DNA of 64,000 nucleotides from Siphonodentalium dalli. Taxonomy: Eukaryota > Mollusca > Scaphopoda > Gadilida > Siphonodentaliidae. The notes beneath the pieces are model-generated. The model had not been told where the DNA came from. It searched no databases and was given only the letters and a program-made list of their open reading frames with translations. Made by a program: the position numbers and the translations under genes. The DNA is taken from contig CP136068.1 of assembly GCA_032622095.1 (NCBI GenBank), forward strand, positions 115,307,509 through 115,371,508, in the 5' to 3' direction. Positions 12,681 to 24,439 of the stretch are shown here, in pieces; position 1 is the stretch's first letter, and every line of letters starts with the position of its first letter.

Positions 12681-14199
12681 GACCGGTGGTTCTAGTATAG
12701 GTGTAGTACATGCAGTAATAGCACATATGACTATTCAACTATTTGTATGTTTATTTTCAGTTTTTAGTGCAATTAAGGCCAAAGAAAAAAGATTCTATGC
12801 TACTTCCAGACAATGGGATTTAGTCATCACAACGCAATTAGGCCAAAGAAAAAATATTGTATTTTTCCGGTAACGGAGCGGGAAAATTAGGGTAGGTAGG
12901 TAAGAATTTTTTTATTTTTTTTTTTTAAATATTTTTTTATCCAGCTGCAGAAATATTGAACTACCTCGACCGACCGAAGTGAAATAAAATGCCAACCCAT
13001 GTTGTGGTGAAAGTATTACTTGATCACCACAATGGAAATATGCATTAAGATTGATAAAAAATCTAACTTCATGCTCAGGTATGTTTTTTATTATTCACAT
13101 ACATGTAGAACATTTTCATAAATTTGGCTATAAACTTGGTAAGAAATTGATGTCACTTGAATTTTACCAATAATATGTGGTGATAACATCTAAACATGTA
13201 TATATACAGATATATATGCAATTTGGGGACATTTACGCCACCAGAGCTTGGGCGCCCAAACCTGTAACAGGTATCAAAAGAGCCCTGGATCCTTCCCTGC
13301 TGGTGACCTTCCAAGGATGCCCAAACAAAATGAGAATTTTAGATGGTCATTCAGAACTACTAGTACCGGTAATTGCAAAACATGGAGACCATAATGAATT
13401 TATCGCTGCAGAGTTGTATGGTACTGGTAGATGAGTTACCGGTATCTATAGGAAACAGATGACATACATGTATGCTCTGTGTTTTGTAGCCAATGCATTC
13501 ATTTGAGATTGTTTTTTGGTTGATAAAGCCTGCTTTACTTTCGCTTCGCTCTTTCACTCTTTGTGATGCAATTTACTACCGAGAGCCTAATACTAGTAGT
13601 ACGGGTCGATATAAATGATAATAGTACAGGGTGGAAAAGCTCTATAATGTTTATAACAGTACAGGTTGGAATAATAGACCAGGCTGCATCGGTACATGTA
13701 CTAGTACATCCATATAAAAGTACAACATAGAAGTGCAGCCATCCGCTATATACATGTACTATGGTAGTATGTTAGAGAAACACAGAAAGTAACTGGTGAA
13801 TATAAATGATAAATACATATACGGACAGGTCCATTAACTGCAGTAGTGCAGTATATCATGTACTTCTTAAGTTCTATAGTTTTAAGAGTTCATAATCATA
13901 CTGAAAATAGAATCAAAGAATAGCCTTTCAATAGGCAGGTCCACATATTGGACATGGTGAAATTAACCTGAAAGTACAGGGCCAAATAAGGATTGTCTAG
14001 GTCTGAATTTCATCAGAAAAACAATAAACGTACCGTACAACAGTAGAAATTTGATTAAATCCTTATTTTATTTCCAGCAACTGTGGTTATACTATAGACT
14101 GTTACATGTATATTTTCCGAGGTATTAGTTTGAAATACTGAAATAAGTGCACAATATACATGTACATGTACCTTTATACCTATATCCATAACAAATGAG
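12681..14199. other. Non-coding stretch with a short direct repeat, no gene assigned
   Basis: AATTAAGGCCAAAGAAAAAA near 12772 and AATTAGGCCAAAGAAAAAAT near 12837 form a small direct repeat, probably part of an interspersed element. An 85-codon frame at 13177-13434 has no recognisable domain and is not called. Confidence 0.45.
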
Positions 14200-14771
14200 T
14201 CAGTTGAACAATTCATCAGCATATTGAAAGCCTGTATATCTTCCTTCTGGATCTGGAAATGTATCGTGAATCTTCTTGATCACACATGCAGGCAAAGGTA
14301 TTCTGTTGAAACGCCCCAGTCTCTCACCACGAAATGCCCACACAATAAACTGACGGTAAGCTGACAACCTGTATTGCTTGTTTGTCAAAACCTCTGGAGA
14401 TCTTCTTCTTTGTTTTTTAAACCAGATGATCTGAAGAAATGTCATCAGCAATACATCAGTGTCCAGAATCAATTTTTCGAATTGTGCATTGGATGTAACA
14501 CAGGAACGGCCATCAGGAATGAGTCCCTCACAATAGCTTTGTTCTCTGCAGCAAACACAGAATTCATCTTCGTCAATAGGGACGCAACACTCACACATAC
14601 ACCAATCTATCCCCAAAGAACGATCTCGGAAGCGGGGATCCACATTACACCTTAGAATAGAAGATTCAGAATCAGATTGTTGAGCGTGTGACAACTCTCA
14701 GACTCTTCCTCGGTAAATTCTGGCTCGAAATTGTAGCCGATTGTTCCCATTAATTCGCCCGAGTCCGCCAT
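14200..14771 (-). CDS. P2X7 intracellular (zinc ballast) domain-like protein, one frame break
   Basis: The long frame (164 residues, 14200-14694) resembles the cysteine-rich cytosolic domain of P2X7 receptors, which also occurs in invertebrates as stand-alone or fused proteins. Visible features, numbered in that frame: WCMCECC at 31-37, CVCCRE at 46-51, further cysteines at 55 and 65, YRQFIVWAF at 113-121, LGRFNR at 126-131, PLPACV at 133-138, and DTFPDPEGRYTGF at 144-156. In P2X7 such cysteines bind zinc. No P2X transmembrane segments are present, so this is not an ion channel by itself. An ATG at 14771 opens a second frame with acidic GYNFEPEFTEEESES, as in related proteins, but the two frames meet near 14692-14700 only if one base is gained or lost. 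It is therefore a recent pseudogene or carries a sequence error. Molecular function is unknown. Confidence 0.7.
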
Positions 14772-15010
14772 ATTTAACTAAACATTGTGAAATTGCACTT
14801 ATAATAAGAATATCGGCGTTGAATAGATGAAAATTTATTTAATACCGATGTAAACAGCCACTCGATCCCGTCCTGTAAAAGCCAGCCTTGGTCACTAGGA
14901 CGTAACAACTACAGACAGAAATTCAACACGGAAGCAATAGAAATTAACAATGACGGCGATCACAATTTTAACCGGAAGTGGATCTCATACGTCATCAATC
15001 GGCCTAAATG
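14772..15010 (-). promoter_or_regulatory. Putative TATA-less promoter of the P2X7-like gene
   Basis: The start codon lies in AATATGGCGGA, a YY1-like context often seen at starts of TATA-less genes. An ETS-type site CCGGAAGTG is at 14972-14980, followed by a CRE-like half site in TACGTCATCA near 14989. A 33-codon frame beginning ATGACGGCG at 14951 runs the other way, so the segment could be bidirectional. Motif based only. Confidence 0.35.
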
Positions 15011-15207
15011 GAGTTCCCCAGTGGACAGCGGGTAGTTTGAAAAATGTGTGATTATTTTCTCCCAAAAGAGAAACAACAAACGTTTTTGTATCTTCTTTTA
15101 TCTCGTATGGCTATAATTTGTGATAGTGATTATATCATGGGCCTATTAATGCCACCATTTATTTATTTATTTATAGTAATTTGTCTTTTATCTGTGATGA
15201 AATTAAA

Positions 15208-15337
15208 ATGGTAATTGTCTTTTTTTGCTAACATTAAATAAAATAAAATAAATTAAGTAAAATACACTGAAATTATCTTTTAAATTATTGTTTATTACAT
15301 TTTTGCGCACGATGGCATCTCTCTGAGTGCATTCTAG
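15208..15337. repeat. Dispersed repeat, copy 1 (second copy at 34576-34714)
   Basis: Both copies share GTAATTGTCTTTTTTTGCTA, then a simple (TAAAT)n-like stretch, AATTAAGTAAAATACA, TTACATTTTTGCGCACG, GGCATCTCTCTGAGTGCATT and CTAGTT. Here the 33-bp minisatellite follows directly; at 34714 it does not. Confidence 0.85.
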
Positions 15338-15700
15338 TTCACTGTGGCGTCTAAGAGATACATGTCGTATTTCGCTGTGGCGTCTGGGAGATACATGTCG
15401 TATTTCGCTGTGGCGTCTGAGAGATACATGTCGTATCTCACTGTGGCGTCTAAGAGATACATGTCGTATTTCACTGTGGCGTCTAAGAGATACATGTCGT
15501 ATTTCACTGTGGCATCTAAGAGATACATGTCGTATTTCACTGTGGCGTCTAAGAGATAAATGTCGTATTTCACCGTGGCGTCTGAGAGATACATGTCGTA
15601 TTTCACTGTGGCGTCTAAGAGATACATGCCGTGTTTCACTGTGGCGTCTGAGAGATACATGTCGTATTTCACTGTGGCGTTCGAGAGATACATGCGACGA
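15338..15700. repeat. 33-bp minisatellite, about 11 units
   Basis: The unit contains GTGGCGTCTAAGAGATACAT and ends GTCGTATTTCACT. Because 33 is divisible by three, the array is open in three or more frames; one plus frame reads SLWRLRDTCRI repeatedly and a minus frame reads YDMYLSDATVK repeatedly. Frames on opposite strands being equally open argues for repeat structure rather than a protein. Confidence 0.93.
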
Positions 15701-15862
15701 TCTACGTTTCGGTAATTTTACGCTATTTTATATATTATTATTATATTTATTATAAAATTCATTTCAAACGCATTCCACAATCAATTAGTTCCAATGTGCG
15801 TACAATATAGGAAAATCCCACAAAACATATAAGTAATGTCACCACCCACATACAGCTAGCTA

Positions 15863-16140
15863 GTTGTACATCTCAAAACATAATTTGAAGAGATATGTCT
15901 TCACAGCCGTATGGAAGTCCTTGGCATCGTCCAATCTTCGTATAGCATATGCCAAGCAGTTCCACACATCAATACATGCTTTTTGAAAGCACATACGATC
16001 ATGTTTAACATTGATCTTGGCAATGACATTCAAGTATAATCCACTGGCAGTGGATCGAGTGAAACGACCAGTATTCACAATAAACATATCTTGTATATAA
16101 GAAAGCATATTAAGTTTTAACGACTTATATAGGCAAGCAT
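15863..16140 (-). pseudogene. Remnant of a LINE reverse-transcriptase C-terminus
   Basis: An 82-codon minus-strand frame contains RFTRSTASGLYL, a later FQKACIDVWNCLAYAIRRL and VKTYLF. This fits the pattern of non-LTR retrotransposon polyprotein ends: a TRS motif, basic stretch, WN-x-L, -IR-, then F-x(3)-VKTYL. No catalytic motif remains. The lineage cannot be named from this much. Confidence 0.45.
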
Positions 16141-16478
16141 ATACTAAATCGGTATCTCATGCAAACTGAATTATAACCGATAGTATCTTCAATAAAAATA
16201 CGAGCGATTTCCTCATATTTTGTGCACGCGGTGGCAGTGCTCATATCATGGGACTGAACTCTGCCTAGCAGTTTGGTTCTGGTAATGAATTCCAGCCGTT
16301 GACGGAACGCTCTGTGAAAAAAAATATGTCAGCACATGTATCTTTTAAAACTTCACATGGAGTACAGATAGACAATACAATAACAACTGGTCAATAGACC
16401 AATTCTCAATAGCTGAAAAGGGACCAGCAATGATTCTTCTATTATATTCAACGGACTAACCACAACAACATTAACAAA
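16141..16478. other. Spacer, no gene seen
   Basis: No supported feature; it ends where the foldback at 16479 begins. Confidence 0.4.
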
Positions 16479-16932
16479 TGTGACCCGCCATATCAAACCC
16501 AGTCGTAAGTCGGGATTTTTTTTTACCCTGTGCCAATGCATTCTCTTATATATGCGAGTCGACCATAGGTCACCTCGCATATATAAGAGAATGCATTGGC
16601 CTAACAATATTTTACAATTTTAATAATTTTTTCTTGTATTCTTTAACAATTTTATAATTTCACCCATACAGAGCCCCAGACAAACCTGAGCAGACGACAC
16701 TCTTCTACATGCTTCTATATATGTGTGGGGCTCCCTGCAGGGTAATGGATGTTTTTTATTTTATGTCCTAAAATTGTAAAAAACATTTATTTAAAAAAAA
16801 TGATAAAAAATTGTTAGGCCAATGCATTATATATGCGAGGCGACCTATGGTCGACTCGCATATATAAGAGAATGCATTGGCACAGGGTAAAAAAATCCTG
16901 ACTTACGACTGGATTTGATATGGCGGATCACA
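16479..16932. mobile_element. Nested foldback element (arms are themselves palindromes)
   Basis: Outer arms: TGTGACCCGCCATATCAAAC at 16479 is mirrored by ATATGGCGGATCACA ending at 16932, with the shared blocks CCAGTCGTAAGTC and TTTACCCTGTGCC. Inside each arm lies a complete hairpin: CCAATGCATTCTCTTATATA, GCGAG, a ~20-base tip, CTCGC and the inverted copy (16517-16600 and 16819-16880). The arms are ~125-130 bp with a ~200 bp A/T-rich spacer. The ends are TGTGA and TCACA; no target-site duplication was seen and no protein is encoded. Confidence 0.88.
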
Positions 16933-18021
16933 GATACAACTTATAAGTGACACACTTGAACAGTGCAACATTACTGGCCCCCTGACTTGGACATAAAGGT
17001 ACAGATATAGAATAACAATTAAGTTTCACTTTCAGTTTCAGGTTTAGATTCAATAAAAATTATTTGAAAACAAAAATCTATATTATCTAATTATTTGTAT
17101 TATCGCACTCAATGACTCGTCAAAATCGTCGTTCACTCTATCAGTATCAGTTCTGGCAAATCTTATTGATTTATTAATGTGCAGCCCTGGGAATTGAGGA
17201 AAGGAAGCCTACCGTGCTATGGGCAATATATTTTCCTAGCTGGAAGAAATCGGACAAGGAAAAACTGATTTTACCTTGACAAGTTTGTCACAATATTCCT
17301 TTTTGCAACAATATTGCCACTTCATATAAAGATAATCCTTATACGAAATACATCATATACCAAACATTCAGCAATTTTCCAGCTTTTTTAAATTTTTCGC
17401 ACGGATCGAAAGTTCCATACCAACATAATTGTGTACACAATGTGTGCCATGCTAACGTGCGCGCTGTGCAATCCACTTCCCGTCAATTAATTTGATTACG
17501 TCTTGTACATGGAAATTCGTAACTTAATTTATATTCATTATACTTGATATTAAGGTAACCTGTTAAACTGAATGTTTGCGGAAGACATCTTAGGCTCACA
17601 TTAATTATTTTTCTATATATTATCAGATCGTTGTTATTATCGGTAATTTATTGAAATTGGCGTACAACACCCCTTTAAGTAAACTTGACATAGTTCGAGC
17701 CACAGCTATAGGCGCCCTAGTTTTGTCTTGAATATGTTATGAGAATCGCATATAATATTATAGGTGCCCTATATTTACCTGTAAAGGTCGGCGGCCAGAG
17801 TTATACGGGGTATATATTGTTATACATATTGATCGCGCTTGGCACAGTTTACCGTTATGTGCGTCGCAGCAATTATTGGTGCAGCTGCCTGAAGAATATT
17901 GTTTGTTCATTATTGATTACATGTTTTTTGTTTACAACTGCATCACGTAAGATACGGAGGATTGTGACACTGATAATTTGGTTGGGATTTACATGTTCGA
18001 GATATGAACGGACAAGGCCAG
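16933..18021. other. Non-coding stretch, no gene seen
   Basis: No recognisable domain in any frame. The 108-codon frame at 17739-18065 runs into the minisatellite and is not supported. Confidence 0.45.
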
Positions 18022-19050
18022 GGGTCGTCGTCCGCCGAGGTATATATAAGTATAATATTATTTAATCGGGGTCGTCGTCCGCCGAGGTATATATAAGTAT
18101 AATATCAGGGGTCGTCGTCCGCCTAGGTATATATAAGTATAATATCAGGGGTCGTCGTCCGCCGAGGTATATATAAGTATAATATTATTTAATCGGGGTC
18201 GTCGTCCGCCGAGGTATATATAAGTATAATATCAGGGGTCGTCGTCCGCCGAGGTATATATAAGTATAATATTACGTCCGCCGAGGTATATATAAGTATA
18301 ATATTATTTAATCGTCGTCGTCCGCCGAGGTATATATAAGTATAATATTATTTAATCGTCGTCGTCCGCCGAGGTATATATAAGTATAATATCAGGGGTC
18401 GTCGTCCGCCGAGGTATATATAAGTATAATATTATTTAATCGGGGTCGTCGTCCGCCGAGGTATATATAAGTATAATATCAGGGGTCGTCGTCCGCCGAG
18501 GTATATATAAGTATAATATTATTTAATCGGGGTCGTCGTCCGCCGAGGTATATATAAGTATAATATTATTTAATCGGGGTCGTCGTCCGCCGAGGTATAT
18601 ATAAGTATAATATTATTTAATCGGGGTCGTCGTCCGCCGAGGTATATATAAGTATAATATCAGGGGTCGTCGTCCGCCGAGGTATATATAAGTATAATAT
18701 TACGTCCGCCGAGGTATATATAAGTATAATATTATTTAATCGTCGTCGTCCGCCGAGGTATATATAAGTATAATATTATTTAATCGTCGTCGTCCGCCGA
18801 GGTATATATAAGTATAATATCAGGGGTCGTCGTCCGCCGAGGTATATATAAGTATAATATTATTTAATCGGGGTCGTCGTCCGCCGAGGTATATATAAGT
18901 ATAATATCAGGGGTCGTCGTCCGCCGAGGTATATATAAGTATAATATTATTTAATCGGGGTCGTCGTCCGCCGAGGTATATATAAGTATAATATTATTTA
19001 ATCGGGGTCGTCGTCCGCCGAGGTATATATAAGTATAATATTATTTAATC
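18022..19050. repeat. 24-unit minisatellite with 428-bp higher-order period; each unit has a TATA-like core
   Basis: Every unit holds CCGAGGTATATATAAG followed by TATAATAT (one has CCTAGG). Units differ in their junction: CAGGGGTCG (a), TATTTAATCGGGG (b), TACGTCCG (c) or TATTTAATCGTCG (d). The order is b a a b a c d d a b a b b b a c d d a b a b b, so the block a-c-d-d-a-b-a-b-b-b repeats. The c junctions at 18273 and 18701 are 428 bp apart. TATATAAG matches a strong TATA-box consensus. Confidence 0.95.
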
Positions 19051-19228
19051 GTATAAGATTCTGTGGCTTCACCGGTCTATTTTAAATTTGAATCCAAATT
19101 TCTAGGATCTTTTTTGAGCGTTGGCGCCGGAGGATGGTTGTGGAGCTCTACAAGAAAGATGTATGGAATACACCTGTAGTGTAGAGCAGTCACGTGGCAA
19201 CATGTGTACCACATATAGTCAATACAGC

Positions 19229-20207
19229 GGGGGGGGGGGGGTAGCACAAAAGTTTTATCATACAGGGCCGGGGTGGGTGGGTCCGAAGAGGCCCGAAAAA
19301 ATGAGTTTGTGCAAATTCTTTTCTATTCACATTTTTGCCCTTGTTTTAAGTTGTTTTCAAATATATTCATTAATAATAAGTAATAAAGGGGAGATATTCC
19401 AAAAACATGCCTATACCGCTAATAAATGTGTTCTAACATAGATTATGACCTTAACCAACACTTAAGAACATATGTAGGTATAAGATAAAGCACTCTCTGG
19501 TGCCAAATAAAAGTGATGACTGAATAGGAGTGCTGGTTTGCATTTCACCTCAAATTAATATTGAATAGTGCCTGATAGTTCTGGCATTTTCACTCTGGCA
19601 TGTATAATGACCAAATAATACTAGTGCTGCAGATTGCTGGCTAACAAAATACCTAAAATTAAAAAATAAACATGTCAGCCTGTTTATTTGGCTCCAAAGA
19701 GTGATACTTATATACTATATAACTGTCATTGCAGGTTGGCTATAAGGTGTTATGATATGATGGTTGGTGGCACCTTTTTGGGAACAACAGTGAAGAAGTC
19801 ATTAATTAGTAACTGGACTATTTATGTAAAAATTAAACACAATGTTGGCTTATTGACACTATAAATATTACCTCACAATATCTGTGTATACTGTAGAATA
19901 AAACACTTTTTATTTCAAAATGTATTTTTCAATGTCGAAAACAACATCATAACCGTTGATAGTTTTTCAATTGTTTGAACACTTGGAATCTGCCAGAATC
20001 GGACCAATTTAAAACTTATCTTTGATTCTGTTTGATTTGGTCTTGAATAGATTTAAAATGATTTTTTTCTTATTTTAGGGGGTGGGTCCAAAAAAATCAG
20101 GCGGAAAAAAATATTTTTTTTGCACAAAAAGGGTGGGTGGGTAGCAAAAGGGCTGTATTTTTTTTTTGGGCCCTGTATGTGTAAATTTTCTCACGACCCG
20201 CCCCCCG
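19229..20207. mobile_element. Non-autonomous hAT-like element with G-rich ends, copy 1
   Basis: The left end is a long G run followed by GTAGCAC, and within 50 bases ACAGGGCCGGGGTGGGTGGG. The right end reads GGGCCCTGTATGTG, then CACGACCCGCCCCCCG, an inverted version. Flanking octamers AATACAGC (19221-19228) and AATACCGC (20208-20215) look like an 8-bp target-site duplication with one mismatch, the size typical of hAT elements. The interior has no transposase frame. Confidence 0.7.
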
Positions 20208-20215
20208 AATACCGC

Positions 20216-20596
20216 TGAAATGGTTGTTTTCGTCTGTTTTTTTTTGTTTAAACAGGAGAATCAGAGAATGTCAGTAAAATATTTAGACGCTGCCACTGGG
20301 CGTAAAACCAAAAAAACTCCGGTTTTTGGGTACCCACCATGCACGCCCTTTTTGGAAGGGAATATTTTTTTTCAATTATGAGATAGGGACCCACCCATTA
20401 GAATAATTAACAATCACATGTCTGTGGATTCCCTGGACCCTTTTATATACAGAAACTCAAAATTATCAATAATGAGACAGAACTTCTGCATGCACACATG
20501 CGATATCAGTGAACCAGAACACACTGTATATAGAGATTTCTGTAACCCGTTCATGAAGGGATCTGTGTTGGTGCAGCATTAAATATTATAACATTG
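20216..20596. other. Spacer, no gene seen
   Basis: No supported feature; poly-T and G/C-rich fragments resemble the interior of the neighbouring element. Confidence 0.35.
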
Positions 20597-20745
20597 TGCC
20601 AGTGCATTATCTTATATATGCGAGTCTCCCAACGGGAGCCTCGGATATATAAGAGGATGCACCGGCTTACAAGGTCAAGGTAAATATTCTTAGGCCAATG
20701 TATTCTCTTATATATACGAGGCTCCATATGGGAGAATGCATTGGC
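20597..20745. repeat. Two hairpins related to the arms of the 16.5 kb foldback
   Basis: The first (20597-20665) pairs GTGCATTATCTTATATATGC with ATATATAAGAGGATGCACCG around the tip CTCCCAACGGGAGCCTCGG. The second (20692-20745) begins GGCCAATGTATTCTCTTATA and ends GGGAGAATGCATTGGC, with a shortened right arm. Both share the CCAATGCATTCTCTTATATA stem of the element at 16479-16932. Confidence 0.85.
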
Positions 20746-21059
20746 ATAGTATTTTCGTAAAATTTCAGGAAGCTCCAGTAGCCTGAAACACTTTTCGAAT
20801 ACTATCTGAATAATTGTGCACTATAGCGGATTCATGAAAAAAAAATAGATTTCAAAAATCGATATCTGATCACTCTGAACTTTGATGGGTGTTTCCTCGA
20901 CTCATTTTGGAAGGGTATACAATTGGGATATTCAACAGTATTGAATTTTATTGTTTTAGCATGTATGCATATGCCACAGAATATATGGGTTATGTACTTC
21001 AGGTCAGTCTACGGCTAGAATCTCAGGTCAGAGTCTCAGGTACATTATCTAATTCAAAT
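20746..21059. other. Spacer upstream of a LINE fragment
   Basis: No recognisable coding sequence before the LINE remnant that becomes detectable around 21060. Confidence 0.35.
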
Positions 21060-21632
21060 AAGTATATGCCTTTTACAGAATTATAAAACACGATTTCACC
21101 AAAGAAAAATTCCTCTCTTTCGTGAAAAACGACACCGTCCAAATACTTCTGAAATTTCGTACCCGCAACCACCACTTACCAATCGATTCTGGTTCATGGA
21201 TTAACTCAGATTATTCCGATATACTATGTACTCTATGTGTTACAAATATAGGGGACGAATTCCACGTAATATTGCAATGCCGTGTTTAAAAGACCTGCGA
21301 GTCAAATACATAAACAAATACTATTATTGTAGACCAAATACCATCAAATTAAGCGAACTTTTTAACTGTAAACGACGTAAAACCTTGAAAAACCTTTCTT
21401 TATTCATTAGACGGGTCCTTATTTCATTCAAAAACTCCTGAGGCATACTATATACGTGATACATTAAAATCCGACATTTGCACAACCATGGGCTGTTAAA
21501 ATATGTGTAATTTTCACCGCGCACCACTTTTGTAATTTGCACAGAAATTATATGTACTGTTCAATTATATTCCACCACGCTCTATTGTGTCATATTTGAC
21601 GATTTGAGTGAATAAATAATTGAATTGAATTG
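21060..21632 (+). pseudogene. LINE 3' fragment (C-terminal knuckle, 3' UTR, tail)
   Basis: Translation around 21070-21290 gives FYRIIKHDF, LLKFRTRNHHLPIDSGSW and CTLCVTNIGDEFHVILQC. These align with the end of the LINE protein at 51-53.3 kb, including its C-x2-C-x(8-9)-H-x4-C knuckle. A stop follows, and the remainder (ELFNCKRRKTLKNL and so on) continues one frame over. The sequence ends with AATAAATAATTGAATTGAATTG, a short-repeat tail like that of the other LINE. It is a 5'-truncated dead copy of the same or a sister family. Confidence 0.75.
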
Positions 21633-22132
21633 GCTAGAATCTGCGAATTATCATAGCTGCCACGGTCCGAACATCGTGTTCGAAGTTGTATTTTCAATGA
21701 GTCTTGCTGTGGGTATCGTGGTAAAAATTGTAGAGGGGCAATTTAGGTTATTACCAACCTATTTCGATACTGGGATAACTTCAAAATTTATTACTATTAG
21801 GTGTTTTTTGGAGCGCAAATCGCAATTTGGTTTCAAATTGTTGGAAACAGAATTAAATCGGGTAAAATATTCCATTGAAATGGAACACTTCGTCACTATA
21901 TATTCACACCTTAGACGCTGTTCTCACATGTTTCAGATGAAAGAGCGAGGGCGGCCGGGGTCCGCGGGGCATGATGTAAGTATTTTAGTTATTACATTCA
22001 TATGTGTGATTAACTTTCTCGAGTGATTATCGTAAACGATAATTTCACTAGTGAATTATGTCACTTTAACTAGCTTGTTATACGTAGCCATTATTACGCC
22101 CGCTCGAAATATACGCGTCATGGGTATACATA
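21633..22132. other. Spacer with one small hairpin
   Basis: Apart from the short hairpin ATTATCGTAAACGATAAT (22026-22043) I see no supported feature. A 133-codon frame at 21625-22026 is not recognisable and starts inside the LINE tail. Confidence 0.4.
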
Positions 22133-22140
22133 TATAATGC

Positions 22141-23711
22141 CAGGGGGGGGGGGGGTCTGCAAAAAAATTCCGTATATAGGGCCGGGGTGGGTGTGTGGTC
22201 CAGAGGCGGAAAAAATGGTGCTTGTAAATTTTTTCCAAAATGGGTTATTTTCAAACAATTTACAAGTACTGACCATGTAATGTTGTTTGTAAGCATGTTA
22301 GTACCATGCTTGTTGGTATAGGGCTATATAGGCAGCTAAAGTGACTCTTTAGCCTCAGATTTAGCAACATTCTGGATTTCACAGTATCCCGGACCACTTC
22401 ATATTAACGTTCAGGAAACTTATGATCAACGGAAGAAATATTTAGTAACAAAATTAATATATTACCCAGTTGTATTATCTGAATAAAAGTAATAAAGCAA
22501 AAAAACTCTATCACAAATTGGATACTACATGGTGAATACTCAATGATGACTACTTAAGTAGATATAATTAACCTGATTGTTGCATAACATGAAATTGAAA
22601 AGGGTATCTCATAAATTTCTAATGTCTGAAATACTGTCTTGTTCTGGCATGTAATCAAATTCATTCCTTCTGGTTATTTCTCATCTTGAATGATTGCAAG
22701 TAATGTTAATTTGCAACAATTATCCAAATAAAACTGAATTGGTTATGATGAATGACATTACTGTTTACTGCTCAGACAATCCCAAATGAAGGTGACGCTA
22801 TTCTCATTGAATTTCCGAACTTCATCTGGGAGCTTTACTGCTCAACAAGACGAAACTAAAATACTAATTGTATACTGTTATCACTTACAAATAGATGAAC
22901 TGAAATAATGTGATGCATTCAGATGCATTGAGAAATGATATTCAATTCTTCATTCTGGTCTATCACCATACCAAACCACATCAAAATTTGACAACCGACA
23001 CTTAACTTATACTGGTGGTCACAACCCGCGATATTATGCATATTCGTCCCCCATTTCTGGTCCGTCACCATGCCATAGGGCATCAAATATGACAACTGAC
23101 TCTTGAGTTAAAATTCAAAATGTTTGTACGGACAGACGGCTCGAGACGTCAACTATATACCCGCCGACTAATATCGGGCAGTATAATAACCATATATATA
23201 TGTGTATACCTAACCAAAAAACAAATCCCCTCCCCACCCATCCCGTTGGATAAGACTAAAGAGTTCTTTGATCATGCACATATAATTGTGGAACCCCTGA
23301 CCTGTTTACCACTATTTACACTGGCCAGTGTTCTCTGTCAGACACAACACACTCGATATATTAAGGCTATAATGGGATCTAGGGCAATTTGTGACATATA
23401 GTGTACCTACACAATGCTTAATTAATAGTGTTGTTAGATACTGAAAACACCAGGAAACACATGGAAATACAGTATATTTTTTCGTTTTTCTGATCTGTAT
23501 TTACCAATTAGTAAGGCAGTTAACACAGTTAATGAAGAACGGCTAAAAAAAACCTCTGAAATTTTGATAAAAACATGAGAAACGGGGGGTGGGTCCCCAA
23601 AATTTTGGAGGAAAACAATATTTTGTTTGCAAAAATGGGGTGGTGGGTCCCTCGAGGTCGGAAAAACCCTTTTTGGGCCCTATATGTGCAATTTTTTTCC
23701 AGACCCCCCTG
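22141..23711. mobile_element. Non-autonomous hAT-like element with G-rich ends, copy 2
   Basis: It begins CAGGGGGGGG then GGGTCTGCAAAAAAATTCCG, and ends with the inverted version ATTTTTTTCCAGACCCCCCTG. Perfect 8-bp flanking repeats TATAATGC at 22133-22140 and 23712-23719 mark a target-site duplication. CAG-type ends with an 8-bp duplication define hAT-superfamily structure. Subterminal GGGCCGGGGTGGGTG is shared with the element at 19.2 kb. The interior is A/T-rich without a transposase. Confidence 0.85.
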
Positions 23712-23719
23712 TATAATGC

Positions 23720-24439
23720 CGGAATTATTCAGATTTCTGGAAAACCAACAAAACACTCGAGCGTAACGCTCTCTCGTGTTTGTACAACGTCCCTGTCTCT
23801 CGACAATTATTTCGCAGGGCCAGGGACATATGTCACGAATCAATTCTCTAACCCAAAGCGGTTTTGATGATTTTAAGTTTGTTTAAAACAAATATAAACA
23901 TTTGTCAGGTGGAATTAAATAGTACACGAGCTGTGGAAATTCACAATACACTTACTTTAAACATATTTTATTGTGAATTATTAAATTTACAAAGGGATTA
24001 GAGTACAAGTTACAGAAACTTACATGTAAGTAAGTAAATATTTTATTATGGCATATCATCATAAAATGTGTTACACATATATAATTAAATAATAAACAAT
24101 AATATGTCATATGGTGGTGGCATGACCATATGGTCGTCTTCCTGCCGCCACCATTTGGAAACGGAAAATATGGACAAAAATATGGAAGATATACAAATGT
24201 ATACAAAATTGGCATTTATGCAAAATTGACATACTGGGTGGGGTTCAAACCATATAATATAATGAAATAATAATGACACGAGGCTTTGTGTGTGTCTGCG
24301 TTGTTTACAATTTGATTAAATTTTTTTAATCTTTAGCTATAAAGTTCAAAAATAAATCTGTTCAAACTAGACAATGTTCTAATCAGTTTGCACCAAATAG
24401 TTAATATTTGCACTGAATATAGGCACTCAACAACACAGA
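23720..24439. other. Non-coding stretch, no gene seen
   Basis: A/T-rich with no recognisable protein. It may include the 3' flank of the minus-strand LINE that follows. Confidence 0.4.

Noticed and set aside
13177-13434. 85-codon plus-strand frame
   Set aside because: No recognisable similarity and no flanking splice or promoter evidence.
15327-15755. 142-codon frame made of an 11-residue repeat
   Set aside because: It is the translation of a 33-bp minisatellite that is equally open on the other strand.
17739-18065. 108-codon plus-strand frame with hydrophobic segments
   Set aside because: It runs into the minisatellite and has no recognisable domain.
15338-19050. CRISPR-like regular repeats
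   Set aside because: Units are contiguous without unique spacers, and the genome is eukaryotic; these are minisatellites.
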